DNA of 64,000 nucleotides from DATFVA01 sp963745945 (GTDB lineage Bacteria > Bacteroidota > Ignavibacteria > Ignavibacteriales > Ignavibacteriaceae): positions 372,001 to 436,000 of the forward strand of contig CAVUZG010000007.1 in assembly GCA_963745945.1 (NCBI GenBank). The letters run 5' to 3'. A model generated the notes under the pieces. It saw only the letters and a list, made by a program, of their open reading frames with translations. It had not been told where the DNA came from and made no database searches. The first letter of the stretch is position 1, and each line of letters starts with the position of its first letter. This document shows positions 54,774-63,613 of the stretch, piece by piece. A program made the position numbers and the translations under genes.

Positions 54774-55355
54774 TTGAAAAATAAACCTCCAATCCCAAAA
54801 GCAGATGCAAGAAAATTTGTTCAGGAAAGAAGCCTTGAGATAACTGAGACTGAACTAAGAAAGAAATCAGATTTCATTATTAATAGACTGATTGACTTGG
54901 ATGATTTTAATTATGCCAATAAAATATTCACTTATTATTCTTCGTCGCGTACTTTGGTGAATACAAAACACTTGATAGATTTTGCGGCAGGCTGTGGGAA
55001 ATCTGTTTTTCTTCCTAAACAAAATTCTGGTGGAAACAGATTGAGAAGGTTTCAATTTTCATCCTTTGATGAACTTATCAGGAGTGACAACGATTTTTTT
55101 GAACCGAAAATCGGGATAGAGGAAGATTTAAGCGATATTGATCTGATCATTGTCCCATCAATTGCTGTATCTTTGAAGGGAGAAAGAACCGGGTATGATT
55201 TGAAATATAACCCGCTTCTCAGAAATTTATTCTCCCCCAAATATTCTCTTGCATTCGAATTCCAGCTTTTTCATAGAATTGAATTCGAAAGACAGGATAT
55301 CCGAATTGACAGAATTATTACCGAGCAACGTACCATTAATACACGGGAGTTTTAA
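54774..55355 (+). CDS. 5-formyltetrahydrofolate cyclo-ligase-like protein lacking a key loop
   Basis: The 193-residue protein fits the MTHFS family by its FTYYSSSRTLVNTKHLI stretch, the SVFLPK segment, the FFEPKIGI region and IDLIIVPSIAVSLKGERTGYD. Normal enzymes continue with a G-G-G-Y-Y-D-R nucleotide loop; here the sequence reads GYDLKYNPLLRN. It may therefore have lost or changed the cyclo-ligase reaction (5-formyl-THF to 5,10-methenyl-THF). It begins at a TTG at 54774; no ATG is available nearby. Confidence 0.72.
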   Translation: MKNKPPIPKADARKFVQERSLEITETELRKKSDFIINRLIDLDDFNYANKIFTYYSSSRTLVNTKHLIDFAAGCGKSVFLPKQNSGGNRLRRFQFSSFDELIRSDNDFFEPKIGIEEDLSDIDLIIVPSIAVSLKGERTGYDLKYNPLLRNLFSPKYSLAFEFQLFHRIEFERQDIRIDRIITEQRTINTREF

Positions 55356-55377
55356 TCAATAATTTTTTAAATAAGCT

Positions 55378-55878
55378 GTGAAACATTCTCAAATAATTAT
55401 TCTTACAATTCTACTTCTGCTTATTGTTGCTGCAATATTGCTGAATCTGCTAAACATCCTTATGATTGATCCCAGAGAATTATTCGGGTATGGTCTGATA
55501 TTCTATGGCATTGCAACAGTTTATACAACCTTCGGCGAGGGAAATAAACTTTTGATATTTATAGGTGCGGCTCTATTTCTTACCGGAATCGTTATCTCAA
55601 TGCCAGTTCATTTCGATTTTGTCAGACCATTAAATTTATTCATTCCTGCTTCAATGTTAATTGCCGGTATTAGTCTCTTTTTGGCTTATTTTGATGAGGT
55701 AAAGAACAAATCAATATTAATTGCTGCAGTTATACTTACAGCAGCCGGAATAATATTTATAATGATTTCCAGATCTATTCAATTAAGCATATTCGGAGAG
55801 TCAATTTTAAAAATAATAGAAGTCTACTGGCCGGTTCTTATTATTATTTCCGGGATCACAATTATTCTGAAGAGGTAA
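55378..55878 (+). CDS. Small membrane protein of unknown function
   Basis: The 166-residue protein starts at a GTG (55378). It has five predicted membrane helices with short loops. Sequence features such as the C-terminal EVYWPVLIIISGITIILKR resemble the LiaF/DUF5668 transmembrane region, but this is weak. It converges with the anti-sigma gene, 5 bases apart, and follows the MTHFS-like gene by 22 bases. Confidence 0.68.
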   Translation: MKHSQIIILTILLLLIVAAILLNLLNILMIDPRELFGYGLIFYGIATVYTTFGEGNKLLIFIGAALFLTGIVISMPVHFDFVRPLNLFIPASMLIAGISLFLAYFDEVKNKSILIAAVILTAAGIIFIMISRSIQLSIFGESILKIIEVYWPVLIIISGITIILKR

Positions 55879-55883
55879 GAAAT

Positions 55884-57236
55884 TTACCGTAGTGACCCTG
55901 TTAGAAAAACCTTATTACCTGGATTCGAAGCCCCGGTAGAAGATTCTTGCGTAAGTAAAAATTCTGTGAGGTTTTGCTGCCCGGATTGAGGAATTTTAAA
56001 TGGGAAATATTGGACCCTTCCCGTAGGATTAAATACCCCAAGTGAAAAATATCCGCCGCTGGGCAACTGCATCCATAACTGGTAAGATGTATTTTGTCCC
56101 AACGCAGGCATATCAGATAGTTGAAGATAGCCTTTCCCCTGGGTACTGCTGATTATTATTTTTCCTTTTCCCCCCGGGTTAATTCCTGTTCCCTGAAGAT
56201 TAATAATTTTAACATCCGCAGATTCAAGCAGGCTTTGTATTTCCTGGGTGTTGCTGAATTTCACAGACAGATCATTAACCTGCTGTCTTAAATTATCGTT
56301 GGTATATTTTAGGTCCTTAATATCTGAAGCAAAATTAAGATACAATGCTGCTATTACCAGAACAAGAATTACAAATAAAGAAATTACCATCCATAAATTA
56401 AGTCCTGATTTTTTACCGGGATATTCTGTAGTAGAATATCTTTTTTTGTAGGCTCTCTCAAAACTTTTTCCGCGGTCTTTTGTTGATGTCTTCCTGTAAT
56501 ATGGAGATTCTGTTGTCGCGGTTTTATATGGCTTTCTATCTTTAGTAACCACCCTATCATAAGTCTTAATTTTTTCCCTTGTGGGAACCTTAGGTTCGGG
56601 TTTCACTTCTTTTGGTAATTCATCCTGCTTCTCTACCGGTTCATCATTAAAGTTTCCCTCAATTACTTTTTCCCTCGTAGACTTAAATGATTCAAATGTG
56701 TTGCGCGTTGGAGTAACAGGTTCAAAATCTTCCGGTTTAATCTCATCCTTTTTTTCTTCTACTTTTTGTTCTGAAATTTCTTCTTCAATTTCAGGAATAA
56801 TATTTTCATTTTCCGGTATATCAGAAACTATGTTTTCATTTTCCTGTAGTTCAGGACTCTTATCATCAACTACAAACTTTTCCGGTTCAGTGGACTCTAC
56901 CAATTTTTCACCAAGGTTAGATGATTTTTTATTTTCACGGGAATTCTTATAAAAGCTATCAGCTGTACCTGAGAAATTGGTTCGGCTGTTCTTAGCTCTG
57001 ATTTCATCTTTTATCCGGTAGAGTTTTCGGGCAACTTTATCTTTTAATTGAGGATCCGGTTTTTCCGCATTGAGTATTATAGGCAGCATTGCTGCGATAT
57101 TTTGAAATTCTCCCATACTTGGGGGTAATGCGCCGTTAGAGTCAATAAATTCGTTCAATTTTGATTGATCAGCCCTGTCAAGACATCCCAAAACACCGGC
57201 GAAAATCAGATCTGCTGCTTCCTGTTTTGAAATCAT
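55884..57236 (-). CDS. RskA-like membrane anti-sigma factor with a long linker
   Basis: The 450-residue protein has an N-terminal cytoplasmic domain (about 1-80) that would bind the sigma factor. A ~200-residue charged linker rich in E, K and P (about 81-280) follows, then one membrane helix (281-301) and a short coiled coil (305-335). An RskA-type C-terminal domain (about 340-450) ends it, with GYLQLSDMPALGQNTSYQLWMQLPSGG and FPTGRVQYFPFK-type strands. It starts 1 base after the stop of the sigma gene, as in typical sigma/anti-sigma pairs. The membrane release could be done by RseP (21649); this is inference. Confidence 0.88.
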   Translation of the reverse strand: MISKQEAADLIFAGVLGCLDRADQSKLNEFIDSNGALPPSMGEFQNIAAMLPIILNAEKPDPQLKDKVARKLYRIKDEIRAKNSRTNFSGTADSFYKNSRENKKSSNLGEKLVESTEPEKFVVDDKSPELQENENIVSDIPENENIIPEIEEEISEQKVEEKKDEIKPEDFEPVTPTRNTFESFKSTREKVIEGNFNDEPVEKQDELPKEVKPEPKVPTREKIKTYDRVVTKDRKPYKTATTESPYYRKTSTKDRGKSFERAYKKRYSTTEYPGKKSGLNLWMVISLFVILVLVIAALYLNFASDIKDLKYTNDNLRQQVNDLSVKFSNTQEIQSLLESADVKIINLQGTGINPGGKGKIIISSTQGKGYLQLSDMPALGQNTSYQLWMQLPSGGYFSLGVFNPTGRVQYFPFKIPQSGQQNLTEFLLTQESSTGASNPGNKVFLTGSLR

Positions 57237-57237
57237 T

Positions 57238-57816
57238 TCAGAATCCTTTCGCCAGGTTTTCTTTAAGATTTGTCAGTGCTATCTTAATCTTTGATTTGAC
57301 TGTGGGGACCGGGATATTCAATTTTCCAGCTATTTCAGATTCCGTCAGTCCTTCGAAAAAGGCAAGATGAATTACATACTGCTGTGCGTCTGTTAAATCC
57401 TCCATTGCTTTCTGCATTTTAATGGTTTGTTCCAGGGAATCTTTTAGTTCGAGAGGCTTTCCGGCCGGATGTAATGTGGGAAGAATATATTTATCTTCAT
57501 AGTCTTCCGTATAGGATTCCAGACCCATTCCGCTGCGCTCTCTTCTTACAGTATCTACAGCTTTATTCCGCGCTATTGTAATAAGCCAGGTATAAACATT
57601 TCCGGTTTCAAAATCAAAAAAATTGATTTTTCTCCAGATAATTACAAAAACATCCGATAAAACTTCTTCAGCAAGTTTCTCGTCTGCTACTATTGTTTTT
57701 ATAAGAGTGTATAGGATGGTAGAATAACGATTGTATAATGCTTCCAATGCTTTCGAATCATAGGAAGCAACTTTTTTCATTATTTCTAAATCACTTATTG
57801 TTGTACCGGATGACAA
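57238..57816 (-). CDS. ECF-type RNA polymerase sigma factor
   Basis: The 192-residue sigma factor has region 2 (LEALYNRYSTILYTLI, EVLSDVFVIIWRKINFF, YTWLITIARNKAVDTVRR) and region 4 (AFFEGLTESEIAGKLNIP followed by VPTVKSKIKIALTNLKENL). It is held inactive by the downstream RskA-like factor. As is usual for this class it probably drives its own promoter, in the 186-bp gap shared with alaS, but I cannot identify a specific site. Confidence 0.93.
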   Translation of the reverse strand: MSSGTTISDLEIMKKVASYDSKALEALYNRYSTILYTLIKTIVADEKLAEEVLSDVFVIIWRKINFFDFETGNVYTWLITIARNKAVDTVRRERSGMGLESYTEDYEDKYILPTLHPAGKPLELKDSLEQTIKMQKAMEDLTDAQQYVIHLAFFEGLTESEIAGKLNIPVPTVKSKIKIALTNLKENLAKGF

Positions 57817-58002
57817 ATTTGCCCACTACTATTAGTTATATGTTAGTGCAAAACTATTATTAACATCACTAAAAAGCAACGAGGTGAATAATTCATATCA
57901 AGTAAATTTTTATCCCTCAATATTCATCCTGAAATCCCGTTTTAATTTAAGCTTACTATGATATTTATTATCTTTACAGTTCAGTAAAATAATCAGGATT
58001 AT

Positions 58003-60604
58003 ATGACTTCAGAAGAAATAAGACAGCAGTTTCTGGATTTTTTCAAGAATAAAAATCATCGGATAGTTCCAAGTGCACCCGTTGTTCCTTTTGATGATCC
58101 GACACTTTTATTCACGAATGCCGGAATGAACCAGTTCAAAGATGTTTTCCTTGGCAAAGGGAAACGGGATTACAGCCGTGCTGCTGATACTCAAAAATGT
58201 ATCAGGGTAAGCGGCAAACACAACGATCTTGAAGAAGTAGGAAATGACACTTACCATCATACTTTTTTTGAAATGCTCGGCAACTGGTCGTTTGGAGATT
58301 ACTATAAAGCAGAAGCTATTGAATGGGCATGGGAACTTCTTACTAAAGTGTGGAAACTTCCAAAAGAAAGATTGTGGGCAACGGTTTACAGAACAGATGA
58401 AGAAGCACTGGAATTCTGGAAAACAAAGACTGATATAAATCCCAATCATATTCTCAAGTTCGATGAAAAAGATAATTTCTGGGAGATGGGTGAAACCGGA
58501 CCGTGCGGTCCGTGCTCGGAGATTCATATAAATCTTGGGGATGATTTTAATAACCCTCAATATGTAAATGCGGGTTCTGCTGAATGTATCGAAATCTGGA
58601 ATCTTGTTTTTATTCAATATAATCGTGATGAAAAAGGGAAGCTTCACGATCTTCCATCAAAACATGTTGATACAGGGATGGGATTTGAAAGAGTAAGTGC
58701 GGTTCTCCAGAAAAAGAATTCGAATTACGACACTGATATCTTTATGCCGATGATAAATAAAATATCAGCATTGTCAGGCGTGAGCTACAATAAAGAAGAA
58801 GACAAAATACCAATGCGGGTTATTGCTGATCATATCAGGGCTTTAACCTTTGCTATTGCCGATGGTGCTGTTCCCGGTAATGAAGGAAGAGGTTATGTTT
58901 TAAGAAGAATTTTAAGAAGAGCTGCCCGGTACGGAAGAAAAATTAATCTTCGCCAGCCATTTCTTTTTGAACTTGTGGATGTTCTTGTTGAAACAATGGG
59001 AAGTGTACTTCACTGGAACTGAAAGAACAAAAAAAGGATTAAATAAAGAAAAAGGTTATAAAAGCGGAAGAAGAATAGCTTAGCAACATAACTCTTAATC
59101 GCGGAATAGAATTATTTGAAGAATTGATAAAAGGATTGGAAAAAGATAAAATTAAGATTATTCGCGGAGAAGATGTTTTTAAATTATATGATACATTCGG
59201 ATTTCCTGTTGACCTTACTAATATAATGGCAAAAGAAAACGGCTTTTCAATTGATGAAGATGGCTTTAATGAATTAATGGAAGCTCCAGCAGAAAACGAG
59301 GAAGGGAATCTTCTAAAGATAAATTTGCTTCTGTAAATATTTCTACCGGTGATCTTAATTCATTTGAGATTATTGAACCGGCAAAATCCGAATTCACCGG
59401 GTATGACGAACTTGAATCTAAAGGGAAAATTGTTGGCTATAAAAAAGATAGCGGAAACGAACTTGTTATTCTGGACAAAACTCCTTTTTATGTGGAAGCT
59501 GGCGGTCAGATTGACGATCTCGGAAAATTAATCGTTAAGGGCAACACTGTTGTTGTTATTGATGTTACAAAAGTTGATAACAAGACTATCCATATAGTTG
59601 AAAGTAACAAACCGGGAATAATCTCTCCGGGAATAGAAGTAATTGCCCATGTAGATGAAAAGAGAAGATGGGATATAATGCGAAATCATTCAGCTACCCA
59701 TTTTCTGCACGCTGCGTTAAGAAAAATACTCGGGACACACGTTCACCAGGCCGGGTCTTACGTTGGACCCGATCGACTTCGTTTTGATTTTACACACTTC
59801 TCAAAATTAAGCGATGAAGAAACAAAAGAAATTGAATCGCTTGTTAATGAAGAGCTGAGAAGAAATATCCCTCTGCAGCATCACAGAAATATTCCGTTTG
59901 ACCAGGCAAAGAAGATGGGAGCATTGATGTTCTTCGGCGATAAGTACGGCGATAAAGTTAATGTTGTTCAGTTTGGCGAATTCAGTATGGAATTCTGCGG
60001 CGGAACTCACGTAAAGAATTCATCTGAGATAGGATTGTTTAAAATTATAAGCGAGTCATCAATTGCCAGCGGGGTAAGAAGAATAGAAGCTGTTACTGGT
60101 ATGGGAGTGGAAAAATATATTGAGGATCAGCTTCTTCTCCGTAAACAGGATGAGGAAAAAGTTGAGGAGCTGCTTGATGTAAAAAAGAAACTTGAAAAAG
60201 AGATATCAGAATTAAGAGTTAAAAATAATCTTGGGCAGTTAGATCATATTCTTTCATTATCTTCTGAAGAAAAAGGAATAAAGATTTTCAAAGGGAAAGT
60301 TCATGCAGATAATATGGATGAGCTGAAATCTTACGGCGATGAAATGAGAAACAAGATACGTTCCGGCATAGGGGTGTTAGTTGCACAAATAGAAGATAAA
60401 GTCGGAATAGTTGCAGTCGTCTCTGATGATTTAATAAAAGAGAGAAAGCTAAGTGCCGGAAAAATAGTCGGTGAGTTGGCAAAACTTGTCGGAGGCGGCG
60501 GAGGCGGACGTCCTCATCTTGCAACTGCAGGAGGAAAAGATGTTTCCGGAATTGTTGCGGCTATTGGTAAAGTTGAAAAAATAGTTGGCAGTTTTCTTAA
60601 TTAA
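58003..60604 (+). CDS. alaS: Alanyl-tRNA synthetase AlaS (frame broken in two regions)
   Basis: AlaS charges tRNA-Ala and edits mischarged Ser and Gly. The N-terminal aminoacylation domain (58003-59022, RQQFLDFFKNKNHRIVPSAP, FTNAGMNQFKDVFLG) is followed by a noisy stretch (about 59011-59123). Next come a piece in a second frame, a break near 59283-59305, and the editing and C-Ala parts. Editing-site zinc ligands are HSATH (His codons at 59687 and 59699) and CGGTH (Cys codon at 59996); the C-terminus has the GGGGGGRPHLATAGG motif. The two sides of each break match adjacent parts of the family, so the gene is probably intact and the breaks are sequence errors. Confidence 0.9.
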
Positions 60605-60621
60605 TTACTGAGGGATTAATA

Positions 60622-60951
60622 ATGGATCATAATTTAGTTACAACTGCATTCACCATTGACGGTTACAGAATAAAACAAAACCTTGGAGTTGTAAGGGGTA
60701 TTGTTGTCAGGTCACGTTCTGTGTTCGGAACAATCGGCGCAGCACTTCAAACAATAGTCGGTGGTAATATTACTTTGTTCACCGAGCTATGTGAGAAAAC
60801 GAGAAATGATTCTTACGAACTGATGATTGCTCATGCCATGCAGCTGGGTGCAAACGCTGTAATCGGTTTCAGATATGATGCCAATGACGTTATGAACGGA
60901 GTTACCGAAGTGCTTGCTTACGGAACTGCTGTTGTAATAGAAAAAATTTAA
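60622..60951 (+). CDS. YbjQ-family (UPF0145) protein
   Basis: The 109-residue protein shows the YbjQ pattern: FTIDGYRIKQNLGVVRGIVVRSRSV, a GGN-ITLFTELCEKTRNDSYELM segment and a final LGANAVIGFRYDAND. These form pentamers; a heavy-metal role has been suggested but not shown. It lies 17 bases after alaS and its stop overlaps the radA start by 1 base, so all three are probably one transcript. Confidence 0.9.
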   Translation: MDHNLVTTAFTIDGYRIKQNLGVVRGIVVRSRSVFGTIGAALQTIVGGNITLFTELCEKTRNDSYELMIAHAMQLGANAVIGFRYDANDVMNGVTEVLAYGTAVVIEKI

Positions 60952-62300
60952 TGGCTAAAGTTAAGGTAAAATACATTTGTTCAAACTGCGGGTACGAATC
61001 ACTGCGCTGGCTTGGCAAATGTCCCGAGTGTGAAGAGTGGAATTCATTTACGGAAGAAATTTTAGAAACCAGCCGCCGCAAAGCCTCACCTGTAGCACGA
61101 AAAATCCCGGTTCCGAAAATAAGTGAAATTTCAGCAAATGAAGAAGAAAGAATTAAAACCGGTATAGCTGAGTTTGACAGGGTACTTGGCGGAGGATTAA
61201 TGCCCGGATCAGTTATTCTGCTGGGTGGAGATCCCGGGATTGGAAAATCAACACTCGCCATGCAGGCTGCATCCAGAATAAATGATAAAGTACTTTATGT
61301 TACCGGTGAAGAATCTTCAAAACAGATTAAGCTGCGGGCTGAGCGTCTGAAAGTTAAATCGAATGAATTTTATGTACTCGCCGAAACTGATATGAATACA
61401 ATTATTGCTGCCGTTAAAAATGTGGGACCTGCAGTTGTAATTATTGATTCTATTCAGACAATGTACCGTAGTGAATTTGAGAATTCCCCCGGAACAATTA
61501 CACAGATAAGAGAATCGACTTCACTATTAATGGATGAAGCAAAGAGGAATCACTTTAGTGTAATAATTATAGGGCACGTTACAAAAGAAGGAATGATTGC
61601 CGGTCCGAAAATTCTTGAACATATAGTTGATACGGTAATTCAATTCGAAGGCGAATCCGGTCATTCTTTCAGAATACTCAGAGCACAGAAAAATCGTTTC
61701 GGCAGCACAAATGAAATCGGGATATTTGAGATGAACGAAGAAGGACTGGCAGAGGTTAAGAATCCCAGTGAGCTTTTTTTAAGTGAAAGAGGAAAACAGA
61801 TTTCGGGATCGGTTGTTACAGCAAGCATTGAAGGAACCCGCCCGATTTTACTTGAAGTTCAGGCACTCGTGACTCCTTCTAATTACGGAAATCCTCAAAG
61901 AGTAACCACCGGATTTGATTACAGAAGATTATCTATTCTCTTAGCTGTTCTTGAAAAACGGGGAGGTTACCGCCTGAGCGCAAATAATGTTTTCTTAAAT
62001 ATGGCAGGCGGAGTAAAAATTGATGAGCCGGCTGTTGACCTGGCAGTCTGCTGCAGTGTGGCTTCTAGTCTTCTTGATAAACCTGTGGATAGCTCAACTG
62101 TTGTAATTGGTGAAGTAGGACTGGGCGGCGAAATAAGAAGCGTTGGTAATATTGAAAAACGAATTGCAGAGGCAGAAAAGCTTGGATTTAATAAAATCCT
62201 GATACCCTTAAATAATAAGAAATCACTAAAATCAAAAAGCCCGGTTAAAATAATTCCAATAAGTTCACTTTCTGAGGCAATAGCCAATATTTTTAAATGA
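60951..62300 (+). CDS. radA: DNA repair protein RadA (Sms)
   Basis: RadA is a RecA-related branch-migration helicase. The 449-residue protein has the N-terminal C4 zinc finger (C10, C13, C24, C27), Walker A GGDPGIGKST (92-101), the RadA-specific KNRFG motif (247-251) and a C-terminal Lon-protease-like domain (about 290-449). The length is normal. Its ATG overlaps the ybjQ stop codon. Confidence 0.96.
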   Translation: MAKVKVKYICSNCGYESLRWLGKCPECEEWNSFTEEILETSRRKASPVARKIPVPKISEISANEEERIKTGIAEFDRVLGGGLMPGSVILLGGDPGIGKSTLAMQAASRINDKVLYVTGEESSKQIKLRAERLKVKSNEFYVLAETDMNTIIAAVKNVGPAVVIIDSIQTMYRSEFENSPGTITQIRESTSLLMDEAKRNHFSVIIIGHVTKEGMIAGPKILEHIVDTVIQFEGESGHSFRILRAQKNRFGSTNEIGIFEMNEEGLAEVKNPSELFLSERGKQISGSVVTASIEGTRPILLEVQALVTPSNYGNPQRVTTGFDYRRLSILLAVLEKRGGYRLSANNVFLNMAGGVKIDEPAVDLAVCCSVASSLLDKPVDSSTVVIGEVGLGGEIRSVGNIEKRIAEAEKLGFNKILIPLNNKKSLKSKSPVKIIPISSLSEAIANIFK

Positions 62301-62412
62301 AAATCCTGTTTGGCTAAAAATCACAAAATTGCGCCCTGTAATATTCAGCCCATCTAAAAGTATACAATAAATAAAATTTTCTTTGTTTTTTTCAATATTA
62401 GTGCTATTTTTC

Positions 62413-62455
62413 AACGCGGATTTAACCCCGCGGTTATTTTATTAATTATTTTTCA
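62413..62455 (+). promoter_or_regulatory. Leader hairpin between radA and the RRM gene
   Basis: CGCGG (62415-62419) pairs with CCGCG (62428-62432) around an AT-rich loop and is followed by a T-rich stretch. It may end the radA transcript, or act as a temperature-sensitive or attenuating structure in the leader of the RRM gene. The sequence does not decide. Confidence 0.4.
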
Positions 62456-62467
62456 GAGGTAAGATTA

Positions 62468-62719
62468 GTGAGTACTAAGCTTTTTGTTGGATCGCTTCCC
62501 TGGGGAGTTAATGATGATTCTCTTCGCGCTGCTTTTGAACCACACGGTACAGTAGTTTCTGCGAAGGTTATCACTGACCGCCAGACTGGTAGATCCAGAG
62601 GTTTCGGGTTCGTTGAAATGTCAAATGAAACCGAGGCAAATGCTGCTATCTCCGCTTTAAATGGTTCAGAACTTAGCGGTCGTAGTATAATTGTCAGTGA
62701 AGCAAAACCTAAGAGTTAA
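62468..62719 (+). CDS. Small RNA-recognition-motif (RRM) protein
   Basis: The 83-residue protein is a single RRM with RNP2 LFVGSL (residues 5-10) and RNP1 RGFGFVEM (44-51), whose aromatic residues F6, F46 and F48 stack on RNA. Such proteins in Bacteroidota and cyanobacteria are often cold-induced RNA chaperones; the target is unknown. It starts at a GTG (62468), preceded by CAGAGGTAAGATTA, a usable ribosome-binding site. Confidence 0.92.
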   Translation: MSTKLFVGSLPWGVNDDSLRAAFEPHGTVVSAKVITDRQTGRSRGFGFVEMSNETEANAAISALNGSELSGRSIIVSEAKPKS

Positions 62720-62746
62720 TTTTCGGTTAGCTTTCTGTTTTTCCGG

Positions 62747-62775
62747 GCGCTCTTTTTTACAGAGCGCTTTTTTAT
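62747..62775 (+). terminator. Terminator after the RRM gene
   Basis: GCGCTCT (62747-62753) pairs with AGAGCGC (62761-62767) around TTTTTAC and is followed by seven T and TATTTT. Confidence 0.85.
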
Positions 62776-62842
62776 TTTAAAGAGAAGGGGTTTGGATCCA
62801 GACTTTTTACTTACCTATCTGTCCTTTGGCGGATTAAAGAGG

Positions 62843-63499
62843 TTATGTTTCTATTTCTTTTTTTACCAAAATATACGCTCTTTTGCTTTCATGTTCATAT
62901 CCTTTATATGGATATCTAATTATAACCTCTAAAACATTAAATCCTACATTTTCTAGTATTGTTAATATTTTATCTGCATCAAAAAAACGCCAACTTGCAT
63001 TTGCTCCTTCTACTTCTAAAAAATTATTTACTTTAATTGTTTCTTTCCCAACATGAAAACTAAATAAACAATAACCACCATTTTTCAATATTCTATACCA
63101 TTCAATAAATGCTATCTTAACATCTTTGTAAGTAAAATGTACAATTGAATAAAATGCTAATATACCATCAGCAGATGAAGAACTTTTTCTCGATTCAAGC
63201 ATATTATCAATTTCAAATTTTATCTTTGGGAAATTCTTTTTTGCCAAAGCAATAGAATTTTCAGCAAAATCCAGACCTATTATTTTAAATTTTTTCTTCT
63301 CGTAAAGATATTTTGTTGTCTGTCCAGATCCACAACCAAAATCATATACTAAAGATTTCTTTGAAATTATTTCTGAAAATCGGTCTAAAATATTTCGATC
63401 AAATGGTTTACTGTTTAATTCATCTAAAAAATATTGAGAATATTCTTTTGCTGTTAAGTTATAGCAATTTTTAATTTCATCTAAATAATTCTTTTTCAT
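62843..63499 (-). CDS. Class I SAM-dependent methyltransferase
   Basis: The 218-residue protein has motif I DFGCGSGQTT (about 53-62), motif II-like GLDFAENSI (acidic Asp binding the ribose) and ILAFYSIVHF. The substrate is unknown. It lies in a noticeably more AT-rich stretch than its neighbours, with many AAA and TTT codons, which suggests it was acquired. The preceding 123 bp up to the PIN gene hold only a small AGC-TTTTGG-GCT inverted repeat. Confidence 0.85.
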   Translation of the reverse strand: MKKNYLDEIKNCYNLTAKEYSQYFLDELNSKPFDRNILDRFSEIISKKSLVYDFGCGSGQTTKYLYEKKKFKIIGLDFAENSIALAKKNFPKIKFEIDNMLESRKSSSSADGILAFYSIVHFTYKDVKIAFIEWYRILKNGGYCLFSFHVGKETIKVNNFLEVEGANASWRFFDADKILTILENVGFNVLEVIIRYPYKGYEHESKRAYILVKKEIET

Positions 63500-63613
63500 A
63501 CTTCTCTATTATTTTTCTTGCAAGATACTGGCTATGAAGATTAAAATACATCTGCTTAAAATTTAGTTCAGCAAAGGTGGTAACTTTTTACTAACCATTC
63601 AGCTTTTGGCTGA

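Noticed and set aside
59349..59531. A small ORF within alaS
   Set aside because: It is an out-of-frame reading; the AlaS frame through the same bases gives the expected family sequence.
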